Assembly (NCBI RefSeq): GCF_000150275.1
Contig: NW_002060944.1
Coordinates: forward strand, 4,971,080-5,035,079
Reading direction: 5' to 3'
Length of the DNA stretch: 64,000 nt
Source of the DNA: Trichoplax adhaerens
Taxonomy: Eukaryota; Placozoa; Uniplacotomia; Trichoplacea; Trichoplacidae
A program made the translations under genes and the position numbers. Positions 51,136 to 64,000 of the stretch are shown in pieces. The notes below the pieces were generated by a model, which ran no database searches, was not told the DNA's origin, and worked only from the letters and a program-made list of their open reading frames with translations. Each line of letters starts with the position of its first letter. Within the stretch, counting starts at the first letter, position 1.

Positions 51136-51951
51136 CTTGATCGAAAGAACGTTAGAAAGTTTAATTTTTTGTGCTTCAGATATCAAATTCTTCACTCCTT
51201 CACCTAAGATGGCGCGACGAAATTTTTCAAACTCTGAAGAGAAAGGGATTAGGCTTAAATAGTATCTCAATTTATAATAAAAATACCTCGATCGGTCCTA
51301 AATAGATGCCACTAATGAATGCATTGTCCTTTTAGTGATATTAAAGATTCTCAATTCGACCACCCGCTAACTCATTCTAAATTGAATTAAATGTCAAGGG
51401 CTCCAAAGCATTCCAGCGAATACGACAGATACATCGAATATTCCTCTGATTATATTTCTATCACTAGATTAATTAAGGATAATTCGTTTTAGCAACAGAT
51501 TTGCCCTTACAATTCGATGAGTCTCTCATTCATTTTTTTATTTTAATCTCCAATTTAATATGATACCGGTACTAATGCAAGCCGGTATGAAATAGATCTT
51601 AGACATGAAAACAGTTGCAATTTATCATTGATTTCCCTTATTAATCTTAATCCTAACTATTTAATCCTAATACACGAGACTTTTTTTCATATTTAAGATC
51701 CATCTTGCATTACCGGTAATTTATCCCACTCCAGATGTTCATAAACCATGACAGACTATATTGCAGTTACGGATAAGTGCAACCCATTATTCTCTAATTT
51801 TAGCCTTTTTTAAAAATACCTAATTATACGACGTATGTACAGGGATTATTTTTTACAAATAAATAGCATAAAATAGACAAAACATATGATTAACAATTCT
51901 AATCATAGAATCTATTTATACTCAATCGTAAATAAAGTATTTACCTACTTA

Positions 51952-51985
51952 CGTTAGCAACGAACCGTTACGCAATAAGAGTTCC
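51952..51985 (-). other. Possible non-coding first exon of the micro-exon gene
   Basis: On the minus strand a very good donor, GTAAGTAGG, follows 51952. Upstream sequence is AAG/CGGAACTC at 51985, which could be an acceptor or simply lie in the first exon. It is 0.8 kb before the signal-peptide exon, which itself seems to begin right after an acceptor-like CAAG. Position and donor are the only evidence. Confidence 0.3.
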
Positions 51986-54900
51986 GCTTAATTTTTGCCT
52001 TAATAAAAATTATCATACTTTTTTAGCCGTATTGCAATTTTATTAAAGGTTTCAGCTTATTTCGATAACGATAATATTCGTACATTTTAAAACCGCACGA
52101 ATAGTAGATATAAAATTTCTGTACAATACTGGTACAGCTCTTCTTTAAATATATCACAGTATCTCATAAATATTTATACATGGATATAGGGTACCATAGG
52201 GAAAGTTAGAATTATCCTTAACCACAGTGGAGTAAATAGCTGTAGAAACATCATAATCAAAGTATTTAAAGCTTCTTCCACACTACTGAGTGATAACTTC
52301 TAATACCCTAACCCTGAAATTAGACTTAACACAGTGTTTCACATATGTGTCTTTTGACCAATTACTGTACAGTGCTCGGTTAATGATGTGACTTTTATTG
52401 TAGAAAAAGTGCTATTTGAAAAGCAAATTATTTATGATATATAAAAAAATCGATTACGCATATCAACAGATTAGCCAAGATTTCTTGATTATGACGAAAT
52501 TAATTTCATAATAATTTGTTACAGGTAATAAAAGGAACCAGATTCAATTTTTTGTGATACCTTCTCAGAATCTTGTAGCCCATCCATTGTTGCCAAATTG
52601 ATGATGTAAGGCTAAATAAATGCTACCATGTTAACCTAATTAAAATATTAATTATTACTGAATGATGAAATGGCCATGTTCATATGTTACTAATAATTCA
52701 ATTTATATCTTATGATTATCATCTCTTCAAATCGGTCAGGTACATGTTCTATTTATGTAAGTATGAACGTCATGGAATAATTTCTTCAATTCAGCACGTG
52801 ATAATCTGTCATACTATACATATTCCTACTCTAACAAAACAGGATTCTAAATTTAACGCATAGCTTCAATTCAGCTAGCTCTGAATTAAGTCATACCACT
52901 AACAACTACGATATCTTACCCTCATGCACTAATCATATCTTTAATTAACTACCTAAGACACTATCCCAGTTTATACTGACATTAATCTACAAATAGGTAG
53001 GAGTAGTGCTTTAATACATTGATCAAAATAGGATATCGGTAATTTGACAATCCATTAATTGTACAATACTATAATAACAGTAATGAAAATCGACAGTAAC
53101 CTCGTATACTAAGTATTAAAGCTTACGCCATCGTAAATGCTTCAAAATCACTTAAAATATTAGATCAAATTAGATAGAATGCTTATAAATTCACAGACGC
53201 TTTAGTTTCTTGTAGATACTCGTGTTGAAGCCAGATCTATCTTGCGTATTGAGTGTTCAACAGATAGGAAATGTTTTTCAAAAAAGTGCTATACATTTTC
53301 ATAGAAATAGAATATCCCTAGACCTATTAGATAGAACTCTTAAAATTTAGCAAACGATTCCGTTTCTAATATTGATACCAAATTCATCTTACTTATCAAG
53401 CTTCCGGTTAGGCAAAATATATTTAGAATGCTTATTGCCTTGTAGCTATATACACTTGGCATAAGAAATACGAATAATAGACGTATATTGCGACAATGTC
53501 AAAAAGCAATAAATCTAAAAAGATTCTAACTTACAATTACTACAATCTATACGTTATTTAGCAAATACCCATTAATTGTTGTATTCCTTTTTGTGGAGAT
53601 CATTTATATTTTTCTTTCCAACCTACCGGCTACTCACAAACAATCTATTATAAGCTATATGAAATGAAACTGAGGAAACAGGTTCAATATACTGTACTGC
53701 ACAGCAAGCATAAAGTATCGTACTGCAGTAGCATTATAAACTATGTAAATTTATTATACCTAAGAACTAGATAGTAATACAATTATTCATATCATGATAT
53801 TCATTCGATCATAAATGAGTTTACTTGTAGGTAGAAGAATTATTCTTACATGTTATATATCTTAAATTTTCCTATACAGGTATACGAGTATTTACTAACT
53901 TTGAAGACTCCTTCTGCTCTTAGGATCATATGAAGATGAGATAAACTGCGTAGGCAATCGAGCTGTTTACTTTTAAGTAGAATCCAGCAACCGTAGAAAA
54001 GAACATTTGGATTAATTACTCGTAATTTTATAATTTATCATAGGCAATAAACTATATCGTACTCTTCTCTTTAGACGCTAGGAAACTGGTTTAACTGATT
54101 AATTAGTGATTTATGAATTTACCGTGATGGTGTGTCCCAACGAAATGCCTATAAACTCATGGAAAACCACATAACCCACTAAAAAAATTTGAACATAACT
54201 TTTTAAATCATTTAACTTTATCTGTATGCATCAAAAATAAAGGATAATTTAAGACTTCTGTTGAAAGAAGTTTACGCCATATAAAATTTTACAATCCAAA
54301 TACGAAAATAATGGTATAATGGAATCATGCAGTGCAGTAATCTGTTTTACATTCATGTCATCATGATAACATCCGCATTTATAGTAGCTCAAAGAATCAA
54401 GATGTTCATTATAAGTAAATTTAGATTATTTTAATAAATAAAACTAATCGCATACGACAAAAAGATAACTTCCACTGGGCATTACAATAATTATCAATAA
54501 CATACGAATAAATAGTGCTACACATTCTATGGGATCTTTACCCTTTTCAGTGAAATGAATGTTTTATCGCTTGCATAACCTTTAGCTAGTCAATAAGCTA
54601 ATCGCACCTTAGTACTATTGCTATCTTGAATTAATAATTATAGTAAAATTGTATTTTACTATACGGATAGATATTACTATTTTACACGTTGAGAAATCTA
54701 TGAGAAGTAAGTAGCCTGCAATTTATTTTAATTTTCAGATATTGCTTTATAGTTTATATTGTTTTTCAGTATGAGACTACAAATAATATATAATATAGTC
54801 GTTAGCGATCATAGACTCCGTATCACGCTGATATTGCTGTATGTAAGGGTACATGTATATTGTATCAGTACATTAAAAATTATACAGTTTATCACGACAG

Positions 54901-55417
54901 GGATTCCCTTTCTGTATCCGTTGCCACAGCTGCATTGTAAACAATTTATAATGCAGCGATGCCAAAGAATAGAAAAATAGAACCTTCACCGGGATAAACT
55001 GAATAATATACTGGTGTGGTATAGGGTTTTATTATTTTATTCTACACAAATATATCAGCAGGGTATGGGATTTATAATGGCTAACGTCTACATTAGTCAT
55101 AGATTTACATTAAGAAAAAGTAACAAAATCTTAAATGTTGAAATACAAGTATAAGATCACGCTATCAATACTGGTGTCGGTAAATGCTCGTATGTATACT
55201 GTACAGCACTGTACAACAACATACAGTAGTAACATTATCATTTCATTACGACAACCTGTAATGCTCCATCTATAAGATTAATAAGAATAACTCTTGTTAG
55301 TTCAACGCTTTATGATTATATACATTGCTTCGATCGAATTAAGTTAAATAAGTTGGATTACTGTGGAAAGATTACTTATTACTCTGCAGTCAAAGATTAA
55401 CACGTAACATAAAGTTT
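51986..55417. other. Intergenic interval between the micro-exon gene and carnitine acetyltransferase 1
   Basis: 3.4 kb, very AT-rich, with no long coding frame. Isolated minus-strand acceptor/donor pairs such as 53534-53545 and 52920-52928 resemble microexons. One has an in-frame TAG in phase 2, and they lie upstream of the signal peptide, so they are more likely UTR or chance. TACTGTACTGCACAG near 53690 and TACTGTACAGCACTGTACA near 55198 are small relatives of the promoter-type words. Confidence 0.4.
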
Positions 55418-58400
55418 ATGTGTAGGAAGATCGATACATTTACAGAACAAGCTCCCAGTATGTTATCATGTCAACAATCTCTTCCTCATTTACCTGTACC
55501 ACAGCTTCACGAAACATTGGCGAGATATTTACGTTCATTACAGACACTGATAGATGATAATGAATACGAATCAAACAAACGAATCGTTCAAGAATTTGGC
55601 CGAGCTGGAGGTGTAGGAGAGAAATTAACAAGAATAATTCAAGAAAAAGCAAAAACACATGACAATTGGGTAAACATCGTACAATATATCGTGTGAAAAA
55701 CACATGTAGTTATGGTTTAAAACTGTCAATAAAGCATAGCGTGAACTAAACATTGTTGTTGTTGTTTACATTACCCCCAAAACATAACACTCAGCTTTCC
55801 TTCTCTAGCAATTTAAGTAAAATGTTAAGCCTATAACCGAATAATTAGAGTAATGTAATAACTGAGTAGTATGCTATATCTATTAAACCATTGATCAGCT
55901 ACTTTCATGATACTCAATGCTGTATCCCTCAAATATTTATTTTTATTTTATTAAAGTTGTACGATTGGTGGGAGCATAGTGTTTATTTGAATCAACGGAG
56001 TTCTGTTTGTCTGAACAATAGTCCAGCATTTTTATTCCCGAAACGCTCATTTCGAGATAGGGGCCAGCAAATTAAGTAAGTAAATGTATTAAAATAAATA
56101 CAACCCATACGTAACTAGCCTTGACTAAATACATATATTCTTCATTTTATTTATAGTGTAATTAATATTCATACAGTATCGAATCGGACTTTAAATATTG
56201 CATCAGTAGCTATAACTTCTTAATATGACACTAGTATGAGTCTTGTACTTCATTGGATTTTCGTGAATAACGAAGATCGATATACATAAAATTACTTGCT
56301 TTTATTCCAAATGATAGCCTTGATTTCTTCTTATACAGATTTGCCGCTAAGTTGATCATAAGTATCGTCGAATTTTATTACAAAATCAAAAGGTTAGTTC
56401 AATTTTTTGCTTAGAACTTGTGATCGAGCTTGGATAGGACTAAGTAATTATTGAGATTCCATAAAAAGAGATGCCGCCATATTTGAGAAGTATTGCAGCA
56501 CTCTCGATTAAATCAACGACTAAAATAGTTATTAGTAAAAAGTAAATATTTGATAAGTTACATTAGACGAATCCTAGCAGCTGTCATGATAGAATCAGCA
56601 TACGCTATATAGTATCACTCAACTGAAACTGAGTTTAATAACTATGTTTGTACGATAATTATATTTAATTACTAGCGGGGATCTACCTGTGGATAAAATT
56701 AGTAATCAGCCAGCATGTATGATGCAGTACAATAAAATATTCTATTCCTGTCGCATTCCGGGAAAAACTGTCGATAGTATTGCTCAATATTCTCCAGAAT
56801 GCGGGCAGCCAGACTTTATCGCTATAGCACATAATAATCACGTAAGTACAAGCTACAAATAGTAATACTATGACTTATGCCAAAGGTTACTACAGATTAT
56901 TACTCTTTATCATATAATGTATAGCAATATTTATAATTCTTTTGGATAGTTTTTTGCGATCGAGGTAGCGAAAAACGATCAAATCTACAGTCGAGAGACG
57001 ATTGAACAACAGCTTAGTTATGTATTTCAAAAATCATCGAGGCCTGTACAGCCTATTGGTGTGCTAACAACATCAGATCGAGATTCATGGTTCAAGTCTT
57101 ATGAGCTATTGATGAAAGGTGGAAACACAGACATACGTATAACTAATAAAAACTGCTACTGTCATAGTAATATACGATGTAATCCTGATGCTCGACTTCT
57201 ATAATGCCACTCTATAGATGTATTCTAAATGTTAATTATACTTATTCCATAGATCAGACAAATGCTCAGTCAATTAAGAAGATTCAAAAATCGATGTTTA
57301 TGTTATGTTTCGATCAAAATAATTCTGGTTTAAATACTGTACGATCGCATCTCTTCTTGGATGATGGAGATGGTAGCCGCAATGCTTCATATGGACAAAT
57401 GCTGCATGGAGGGGGTAGTACAAAAAATTCAGCCAATCGTTGGTTCGATAAGACCCTGCAGGTAAGTATTTTCTTTAAAGTTAAATAGAATTAAATTCGC
57501 CCGTATTTTGGTATTAAACTATTCAATATTAATTTATAGTTTATAATAAACTCTAATGGCGATAATGGTTTAATTTATGAACATTCGGAATGCGATGGAG
57601 CGCCAGTCCTGAATTTGGTCGATTACATGCTTTCTCGGTGGTAAATAGAATATGCAAGATATTCAGTAAATGATAATCAATCACCATTTAATTATTTATT
57701 GAAGAATTGATATAATTAAAAAGCCTTTTTAAGATTTTCGTATTTGATTACGGTTATAATAAACAATGTGTATGTTATTTAATAATAAGTACTGAGTCTT
57801 ATTGCTTTATATTCTAGTGATAATATGACTAAAAATGAATATAAAGACACCGGTAGTAATAATGTCGCTGTAAAAGATTTAAATTTCAATATAAGCAGTA
57901 ATATCATCGGGCCTATCAAGGGTTCTATTCTGAAGATTGATAAGTACGTTGTATTTGTAGAGATGTATCGCTGAATATGGAAAGTTTAAGAGCTCATGAA
58001 TTATATGCTTTACTACTACTTTATTTAGACTGATTACCAACTTGAATTTGCGATCAATTAATTTTAAAGATTTTGGCGAAAACTTTATAACATCGCAATC
58101 TTTGAGTCCTGATAGTTTCTTTCAAATAGCAATGCAAATAGCATTCTTCAGGTGAGACTTTCATCTGCCTAAATTACAATCCATTATAGAAATTAGCAAT
58201 AGCAAAGTATCGTATAAAGGAATACTTCATCTGTAATATAATATTAATGCTTTCCAATGTGCATTAGAATTCATAATCGGATAGCCTGTGCACACCAAAT
58301 TGTATCAACTAGGCTATATCTTCTTGGTCGAACTGAAACTATACGCCCTAGTACACTGGAAGCTAAGGCTTTTGCTGAAGTAGCTTTTTCTAATAATGTC

Positions 58401-59080
58401 GAAGTAACTAGATCATAGCTTGTTAAGTTGTTTTACTTTAGTATGCCACTCTGTTAATTAAAATCAATATTGTTAACCTTTTAAATGAAATACTGCACCT
58501 TATTAGATATCAGTAAAACGTAACTTGTTAAAGCAAGCAGTTATGGTACACGAAAAATTCAAATCAAAAGTAAAATGAATACATATTGCCCTTAAATTAT
58601 TTTTAAATTGCCCATGTCGGCAATATGATGTATGATATTTTTTGCAATTGCAGGCTAATCAGGGGCAGGGTTGGGATAGACACTTTTTAGGAATGCAGAT
58701 GGCAGCCAAAGAAAACCTATCTAAAATGCCGAAGTTGTTTACAAGTTCAGGATTCATTAGGAGTTCTTATGTTGAATTATCGACAAGCCAGGTAATTATT
58801 TAAAATTAATTCGATAGCGCGATTAACTAAATGGTAAGAAATTTTTATTGACAAGGTTCATGTTATTTATTATTAGATACCTTTTAAGCATCAAGTATGT
58901 TCGAGTGCTGCTCCCGTGAACCTAGATTGCTATAACGTTGGATACAACTTATTTCCCGGCAATATCCTATTTGTTTGTACATCTTTTAATGATTCCACAG
59001 CAACAAATCTCTTGGACTTTGTGGAAGTTTTGCAATTAAGTCTAGCAGAAATGAAGACAATTTTGATCCAAGAAAAATAA
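55418..59080 (+). CDS. CRAT: Carnitine O-acetyltransferase, copy 1
   Basis: Thirteen exons: 55418-55669, 55957-56075, 56339-56392, 56676-56841, 56950-57118, 57253-57461, 57540-57640, 57818-57943, 58029-58151, 58268-58403, 58507-58569, 58654-58791 and 58877-59080. They give 1860 bases and 619 residues (human CRAT 626). Blocks: LPHLPVPQLHETLARYL, AGGVGEKL, FYSCRIPGKT, PIGVLTTSDRDSWFK, YGQMLHGGGSTKN, NRWFDKTLQ, LIYEHSECDG (catalytic His), LYLLGRTETIR, WDRHFLGM and ELSTSQ. The enzyme moves acetyl groups between CoA and carnitine. The end, LIQEK, is not a peroxisomal AKL-type tail. ATG 55460 in the same frame is an alternative start. It faces a second copy tail to tail. Confidence 0.94.
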
Positions 59081-60836
59081 TTAAAAAAAAAGATTTACGA
59101 ATTACATTTTACGGTGCAGTATCGGATCATTGTTAGTTTCGTTAGTCTATACGTGAAAATAATTTAGTAAGCAATCTCGGATTTGTAGCGTTATAAGTGG
59201 TTTTATCAATAACTGGATTTTTAATTCAATTAATTAATTAATTTTATCGAAAATGGTAAAGATTACGTATAATTTCTAACGTTTAATTTATTACTAATAA
59301 ATAATGTCGACTGAAGATATAGTTTTTATGCTTTATGCAGTTAACTTCATTCATGTTGATGTAATTTCCATTGTGTTAAGCTAGTGAAAATTAAAAAATT
59401 CAATACATTAATAAGTTGTTATCGAAATTTGCTTGTAATGTTGACTTTGTATTTTAAGTACCGTAATTACGGGCTATTTGAATACTATTTGAGTAGATTT
59501 TACTAATTTATGATAAATTTAGTTTTAAAGCTATCAGGCTAAACCGAGGAAGCTATAATTAGTGCGTGGTCTGTAATTCATCAAGTTAATGAATAAACTA
59601 TCACTTTCTCTATAAATCACATCCCGAAGTTGCATATTAATTAATGGGTTATGCAATTTACTATTTACTGTATTATACTGAAATGGCATGTGCTCAAATC
59701 GAACTTTTTTCTCGAAATCTCGTAGTGTAGTGATTCATACGATTAAAAATTGCTTCCAGTCTTTTAATTTGGAGATTTATTTCTTTAATTAGATAAATAG
59801 ATTTTTACGCAACTTTAGTGACTGTCTTACATACTAGGCAATATGCAATACCCTTATATCGGTATTACTCATGTTCATTCCAGTGTTTTACTAGTACATA
59901 TCTAAGAAATACAATTTTGATGCATGCAATAAATTATGGGCAACAAAACATTCACTGCTTAACGTTCTTTGAACCAAAATTTAGCAGTAAGGCTATATAA
60001 ACTAAAATGATACCAAAGTCGATGTACTACAGAATGTACAAAATATCAATTTTGATTTAAAAATTTCTATTGTTATCAGAAGCGAGTAATGAGACTCGAT
60101 GAACAAGGCAGCTACTTGAGTAGCTTTCTTTATTTTAACTGAAACGCAGTAAATAGTGAAAGAGACCACTCGAGATTTATGCTTATGAGTCTATATTTCA
60201 TAAGAGATAAGAGATGCTTGCAAATTAATTCATTAATGATGTGTAGCAGTGAATCACTTTCGTAAAGATTGTACCATTATAGCTTGCGTTAGCTAAATAT
60301 CATCTAAATTGATTATAAGGCTAAACAAAGCGGTAAAATAGTAAAATATGAACTTGGAATTATTTCGCTCTAAGTGTCAAAATAGAAACTAGTTTTGACC
60401 TTATGTCGAAAAATCTTATATCACAAAAACTATTCAAGCACAAAACATTGGCTTTTGAGTACAGCACTTTGCTATAGTACTGTGTATACTATTGCAAGAA
60501 AATTTTGATAACTAGCTACAAGTGTATTGAATTTTTGATTTTCATCATTTTAACATGTTGGCAATTACATCAATATGAATGAAGTTGACAGCAAAAAACA
60601 ATAAAATTATATCTTCCATTCAACATTATTATCAACAATAAATTAAAGTTTTCGAAATTATACGTAATCGTTACCATTTTCGGTGAAATTAATTAATTAA
60701 ATTCATTGCCCTATTATTGGTTAAGGCCTAAGAAAATCTATGCATTCGAAATCGTCTTCAAATCACCTTCGCGCAGGTTAATGAAAAAAGTTAATAATTT
60801 GATACTGGAAATGCAAAATACAAAATCGTGTTGAAA
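59081..60836. other. Interval between the 3' ends of the two carnitine acetyltransferase genes
   Basis: 1.76 kb, AT-rich, with AATAAA-type signals near both ends (for example about 59296). No gene or RNA was recognised. A 60-codon frame at 59818-60000 is not convincing. Confidence 0.5.
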
Positions 60837-63800
60837 TTAAGTTTCTTGGGTCAGAATTTTCTTCATTTCTGCTAGACTTAATTGCAAAGCTTCTGCAAAG
60901 TCCAGGAGATTTGTTGCTGTGGAATCGTTAAAAGTTGTACAAATGAATAAGATATTGTCAGGAAGTAAATTATATCCAATACCGTAACAGTCGGAGTTTA
61001 CTGGTCCAAAGCTCATACAAATTGGATGCTTAAAAGGTACCTGATAATAGATAACGCGAACACAATTAATCAAACATATAACCTAACTATTATTCGACTA
61101 AAATCTTACGTATTTATGCTTTAGTTACCGCCATTATCGTATTTTACTAATAACCTGGCTTGTGGACAACTCAATGAAGAAACTCTTAACGAATCCTGAG
61201 CTTGTAAACAATTTTGGCATTTCAGATAGATTTTCTTCCGCTGCCATTTTCATTCCCAGAAAGTGTCTATCCCAACCCTGGGCTACATTGGCCTGCAATT
61301 GCAGAAAAGGGCAACAAGGTTATGCATGCTAGTTAAATCTAACTGCTGATAAAAAGAGTCAATATAACATAAGCAGTCACAGTTTTTTGTTCGTATACCT
61401 CTGACGCAAGTTTTTTGTGTGCCACAATTGCTTGTTTTAATAAGTCACGCTTTACAGAGACCTAATAAGATGTAGTTTCAAGTTTTAAGGTAATAGCATT
61501 TTTATTTAACAGAACCGTACAACTACAGCACAATATACAGTGAATCGACTTTGTTATATTCACAGTTGCATTTGCAACATATGCAAAATAATAAAGTAGG
61601 AAATACCTCAATATCATCAGAAAAGGCTGCTTCTGCAAACGCCTTAGCTTCAAGTGAAGCAGAACGTATAGTTTCAGTTCGACCAAGAAGATATAGTCTA
61701 GTTGACCCACTTTCATACGTGGAAGCCATCCTACTATGAATCCTAATACATGGCGTAATATTAAAGATAAATTATTCCTTTATACAATACTTTGTTCATA
61801 CTATTTCCTATAATAGATCGCAATTTTGGGTGATCCCTTTCTTACCTGTAGAATGCTATTTGCATTGCCGTTTGAAAAAAACTATCAGGACTCAGAGATT
61901 GCGATTTTATGAAATTTTTACCATAATCTTTAAAATTGAGTGATCGTAAATTCAAGCTGGTAATCAGTCTAGATGAAAATAATAGTAAAGCAGATAATTT
62001 ATGAGCTCGTTATCTTTCATATCCAGCTATACATTGCTTAGATATAACATACTTATCAATCTTCAGAATAGAATCCTTGATAGCCGTTATAGTATCATTA
62101 TCTACATTGAAATTTAAGTCTTTTACAGCAACAGTATTACTACTGGTGTCTTTGTACTCATTTTCAGTTATATTGTCACTAGAATGGAAAATAGAAAGTT
62201 TGCAGTATTAAAGGAGTTAGGAATATAGGTAATTAGAAACTTGAATAAATAGAGATCTCAATATGACTTCTTAATTGTCATCAATTGTTCAACAGTTAAA
62301 TGATGATAGATTATCTTTTATTGAAACTCTACGTATATTTACCACCGAGATAGAATGTAATCGACTAAATTCATAACTGGTGTTCCATCGCATTCCGAAT
62401 GTTCATAAATTAAGCCATTGTCACCATTAGAGTTTATAATAAACTGTAAATTAACATTGAATAGTTTAATATTGAATATGCTCTTAAGTTAATTTAAATT
62501 AATGACAATACTTGCCTGTAAGGTCTTATCGAACCAACGATTGGGTGTATTCTTTGTACTACCTCCTCCATGCAGCATTTGTCCATATGAAGCATTGCGG
62601 CTACCATCATCATTATCCATGAAGAGATGTGACTGTACATTATTTAAACCAGAATTATCTTGATCAAAACATAACATGAACATCGATTTTTGAATCTTCT
62701 CGATCGACTCAGCGCTCATCTGATCTGTAAAGTACAGCAAAATTGATATTTATTATCTGGGGTACCATCAACAGCCTGGCATTGTATTGCATACTACGAT
62801 TAGAGTAGCAATTTTTATTAATTATACGTATGTATGAGTATTCACCTTTCATCAACAGATCATATGACTTGAACCATGAATCACGATCTGATGTTGTTAG
62901 TACACCAATTGGCGGTGCAGGCCTCCATGATTTTTCAAATACACAATTAAGCTGTTGTTCAATCATCTCCCGACTGTAAATTTGATCGTTTTTCGCTACT
63001 TCGACTGCAAAAAACTATCCAAAGAAAGATAATTATTTGGTATAAATATACGATATACTGATGTAAGCTTATATCGAAAAGTAGTAATCATATTTACGTG
63101 ATTGTTATGTACTACAACGATAAACTCCGGCTGTCCAGGTTCTGGAGAACATTGAGCAATACTATCGGCAGTTTTTCCAGGAATGCGACAGGAATAGAAA
63201 AGTTTTGTGTACTGCACCATACACACGGGGTGCTTACCGCTTTTATCCACAGGTAGATCCTCGCTGATGTATAATTGTAAATATCATGCAAACAGAAAGA
63301 TTGTATATTCATTTTCAATAATGGATACAGACTACATAGAATAAGAGCTTCTTGAAGATGGTAGTTGCAATCTATCGATTAGTATATTCTGCAGAGAAGA
63401 AGTATTAACTTTAATTGTATCAAAGTGGCAACTAAGATTTATCGATTGCATTTTATCAGATATTCACTGCTTAATAATAAGTTATCCATTAGTTTAATTG
63501 AGTTTCCGTTATTCTATAAAAGTAATCATATTTATTGTGGTGCACAATGACCTAATGTTATAGAACGTAATCACAAACTTTAAACAAAATGGAACTAACC
63601 CCTTGATTTTATAGTAAAATTCGATTATAGCTATAATCATCTTGGCGGCAAATCTATAACACGAATCAAGGTCGTTATTAATGACAGAGACAAGCAGTTT
63701 ACGGTAAATTCATCCATATAACTAAACATGAAATTGAGCGAAATAAAAAAATATTTTAAAATATTGATAATATAATATGAAAACTAATGACATCCAATGT

Positions 63801-64000
63801 TAAATTTATGTTTAAAGTTTGATCAGATAGGAATATTTAGGTAAGGTTGAGCAGTGATAAGTAGCGATAATTAATTAGATCAACTTTCATTGCATTTACT
63901 CACTCAATTTGCTGGCTCTTTTTTCGAAATGAGCGTTTCGGAAACAGAAATGCCGGACTGGTATGTACACATATGGGATACCGTGGATCCAGGTACTCGC
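60837..64000 (-). CDS. CRAT: Carnitine O-acetyltransferase, copy 2 (5' end beyond window)
   Basis: Twelve exons visible: 63904->64000, 63600-63653, 63098-63263, 62846-63014, 62516-62724, 62343-62443, 62053-62178, 61846-61968, 61607-61742, 61399-61461, 61155-61292 and 60837-61040. The first exon lies outside. The eleven exons that are complete here have exactly the same lengths as in copy 1 (54, 166, 169, 209, 101, 126, 123, 136, 63, 138, 204). The catalytic block LIYEHSECDG, YGQMLHGGGSTKN and WDRHFLGM are all present, so it looks functional. It ends ILTQET, again without a peroxisomal tail. One intron (after 62516) begins with GC instead of GT. Confidence 0.94.

Noticed and set aside
61462-61739. 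Several 62-84 codon frames on both strands
   Set aside because: Shadows of the LGRTETIR exon of carnitine acetyltransferase copy 2.

Overview
The window is nuclear DNA from an animal. It is AT-rich (about two thirds A+T by eye), every conserved gene is split by GT-AG introns mostly of 60-600 bases, and the recognisable products include metazoan ones (POFUT1, which glycosylates Notch EGF repeats, and an IER-type immediate-early protein). The proteins are divergent from vertebrate ones and the introns are short, so an early-branching animal, possibly a placozoan, is a reasonable guess. That is inference; nothing here proves the species. I rebuilt exons by hand from protein similarity recalled from known families plus splice signals. 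For each conserved gene the exon lengths add up to an open frame.

Layout. 216-3532 (-): protein C10 (C12orf57 family). 5758-9130 (-): SPOUT1/CENP-32 RNA methyltransferase. 11361-13231 (+): eIF3g, apparently without its zinc knuckle. 14245-16867 (-) and 17187-20470 (+): POFUT1 and PTPA, sharing a 320-base divergent promoter interval. 22020-22613 (-): a single-exon IER2/IER5-like gene. 28673-30933 (-): an unrecognised 331-residue coiled-coil protein. 33283-51135 (-): the micro-exon gene. 55418-59080 (+) and 60837->64000 (-): two carnitine O-acetyltransferase genes, tail to tail, with matching exon lengths. Clusters of a self-complementary TACAGTAC/GTACTGTA word sit in the upstream regions at about 9.2-11.3, 17.0-17.1 and 22.9-24.3 kb.

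The striking object is the interval 33.2-51.1 kb on the minus strand. It has no long reading frame and looks like a gene desert, but it carries a chain of about 56 tiny exons, each with its own AG acceptor and usually a GTAAGT-like donor. After a 74-base exon encoding a signal peptide come 28 exons of 6-24 bases (22 of them exactly 12), then about 25 exons of exactly 3 bases plus one of 21, then a 47-base exon with the stop codon. Every exon used is a multiple of three, and the whole chain reads open in one phase (phase 2). The predicted product is a secreted protein of about 175 residues: signal peptide, a linker in four-residue steps matching the 12-base exons, then a very basic tail with dibasic sites and two cysteines. 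The design recalls schistosome micro-exon genes, but a run of some 25 consecutive 3-base exons is outside anything I know. One 5-base and one 7-base candidate exon could change or restore the frame.

Limits: exon edges are from eye alignment without transcripts. The weaker microexons, the 5' UTR and the 3' end of the micro-exon gene are provisional. No tRNA, rRNA, CRISPR or transposase gene was recognised.
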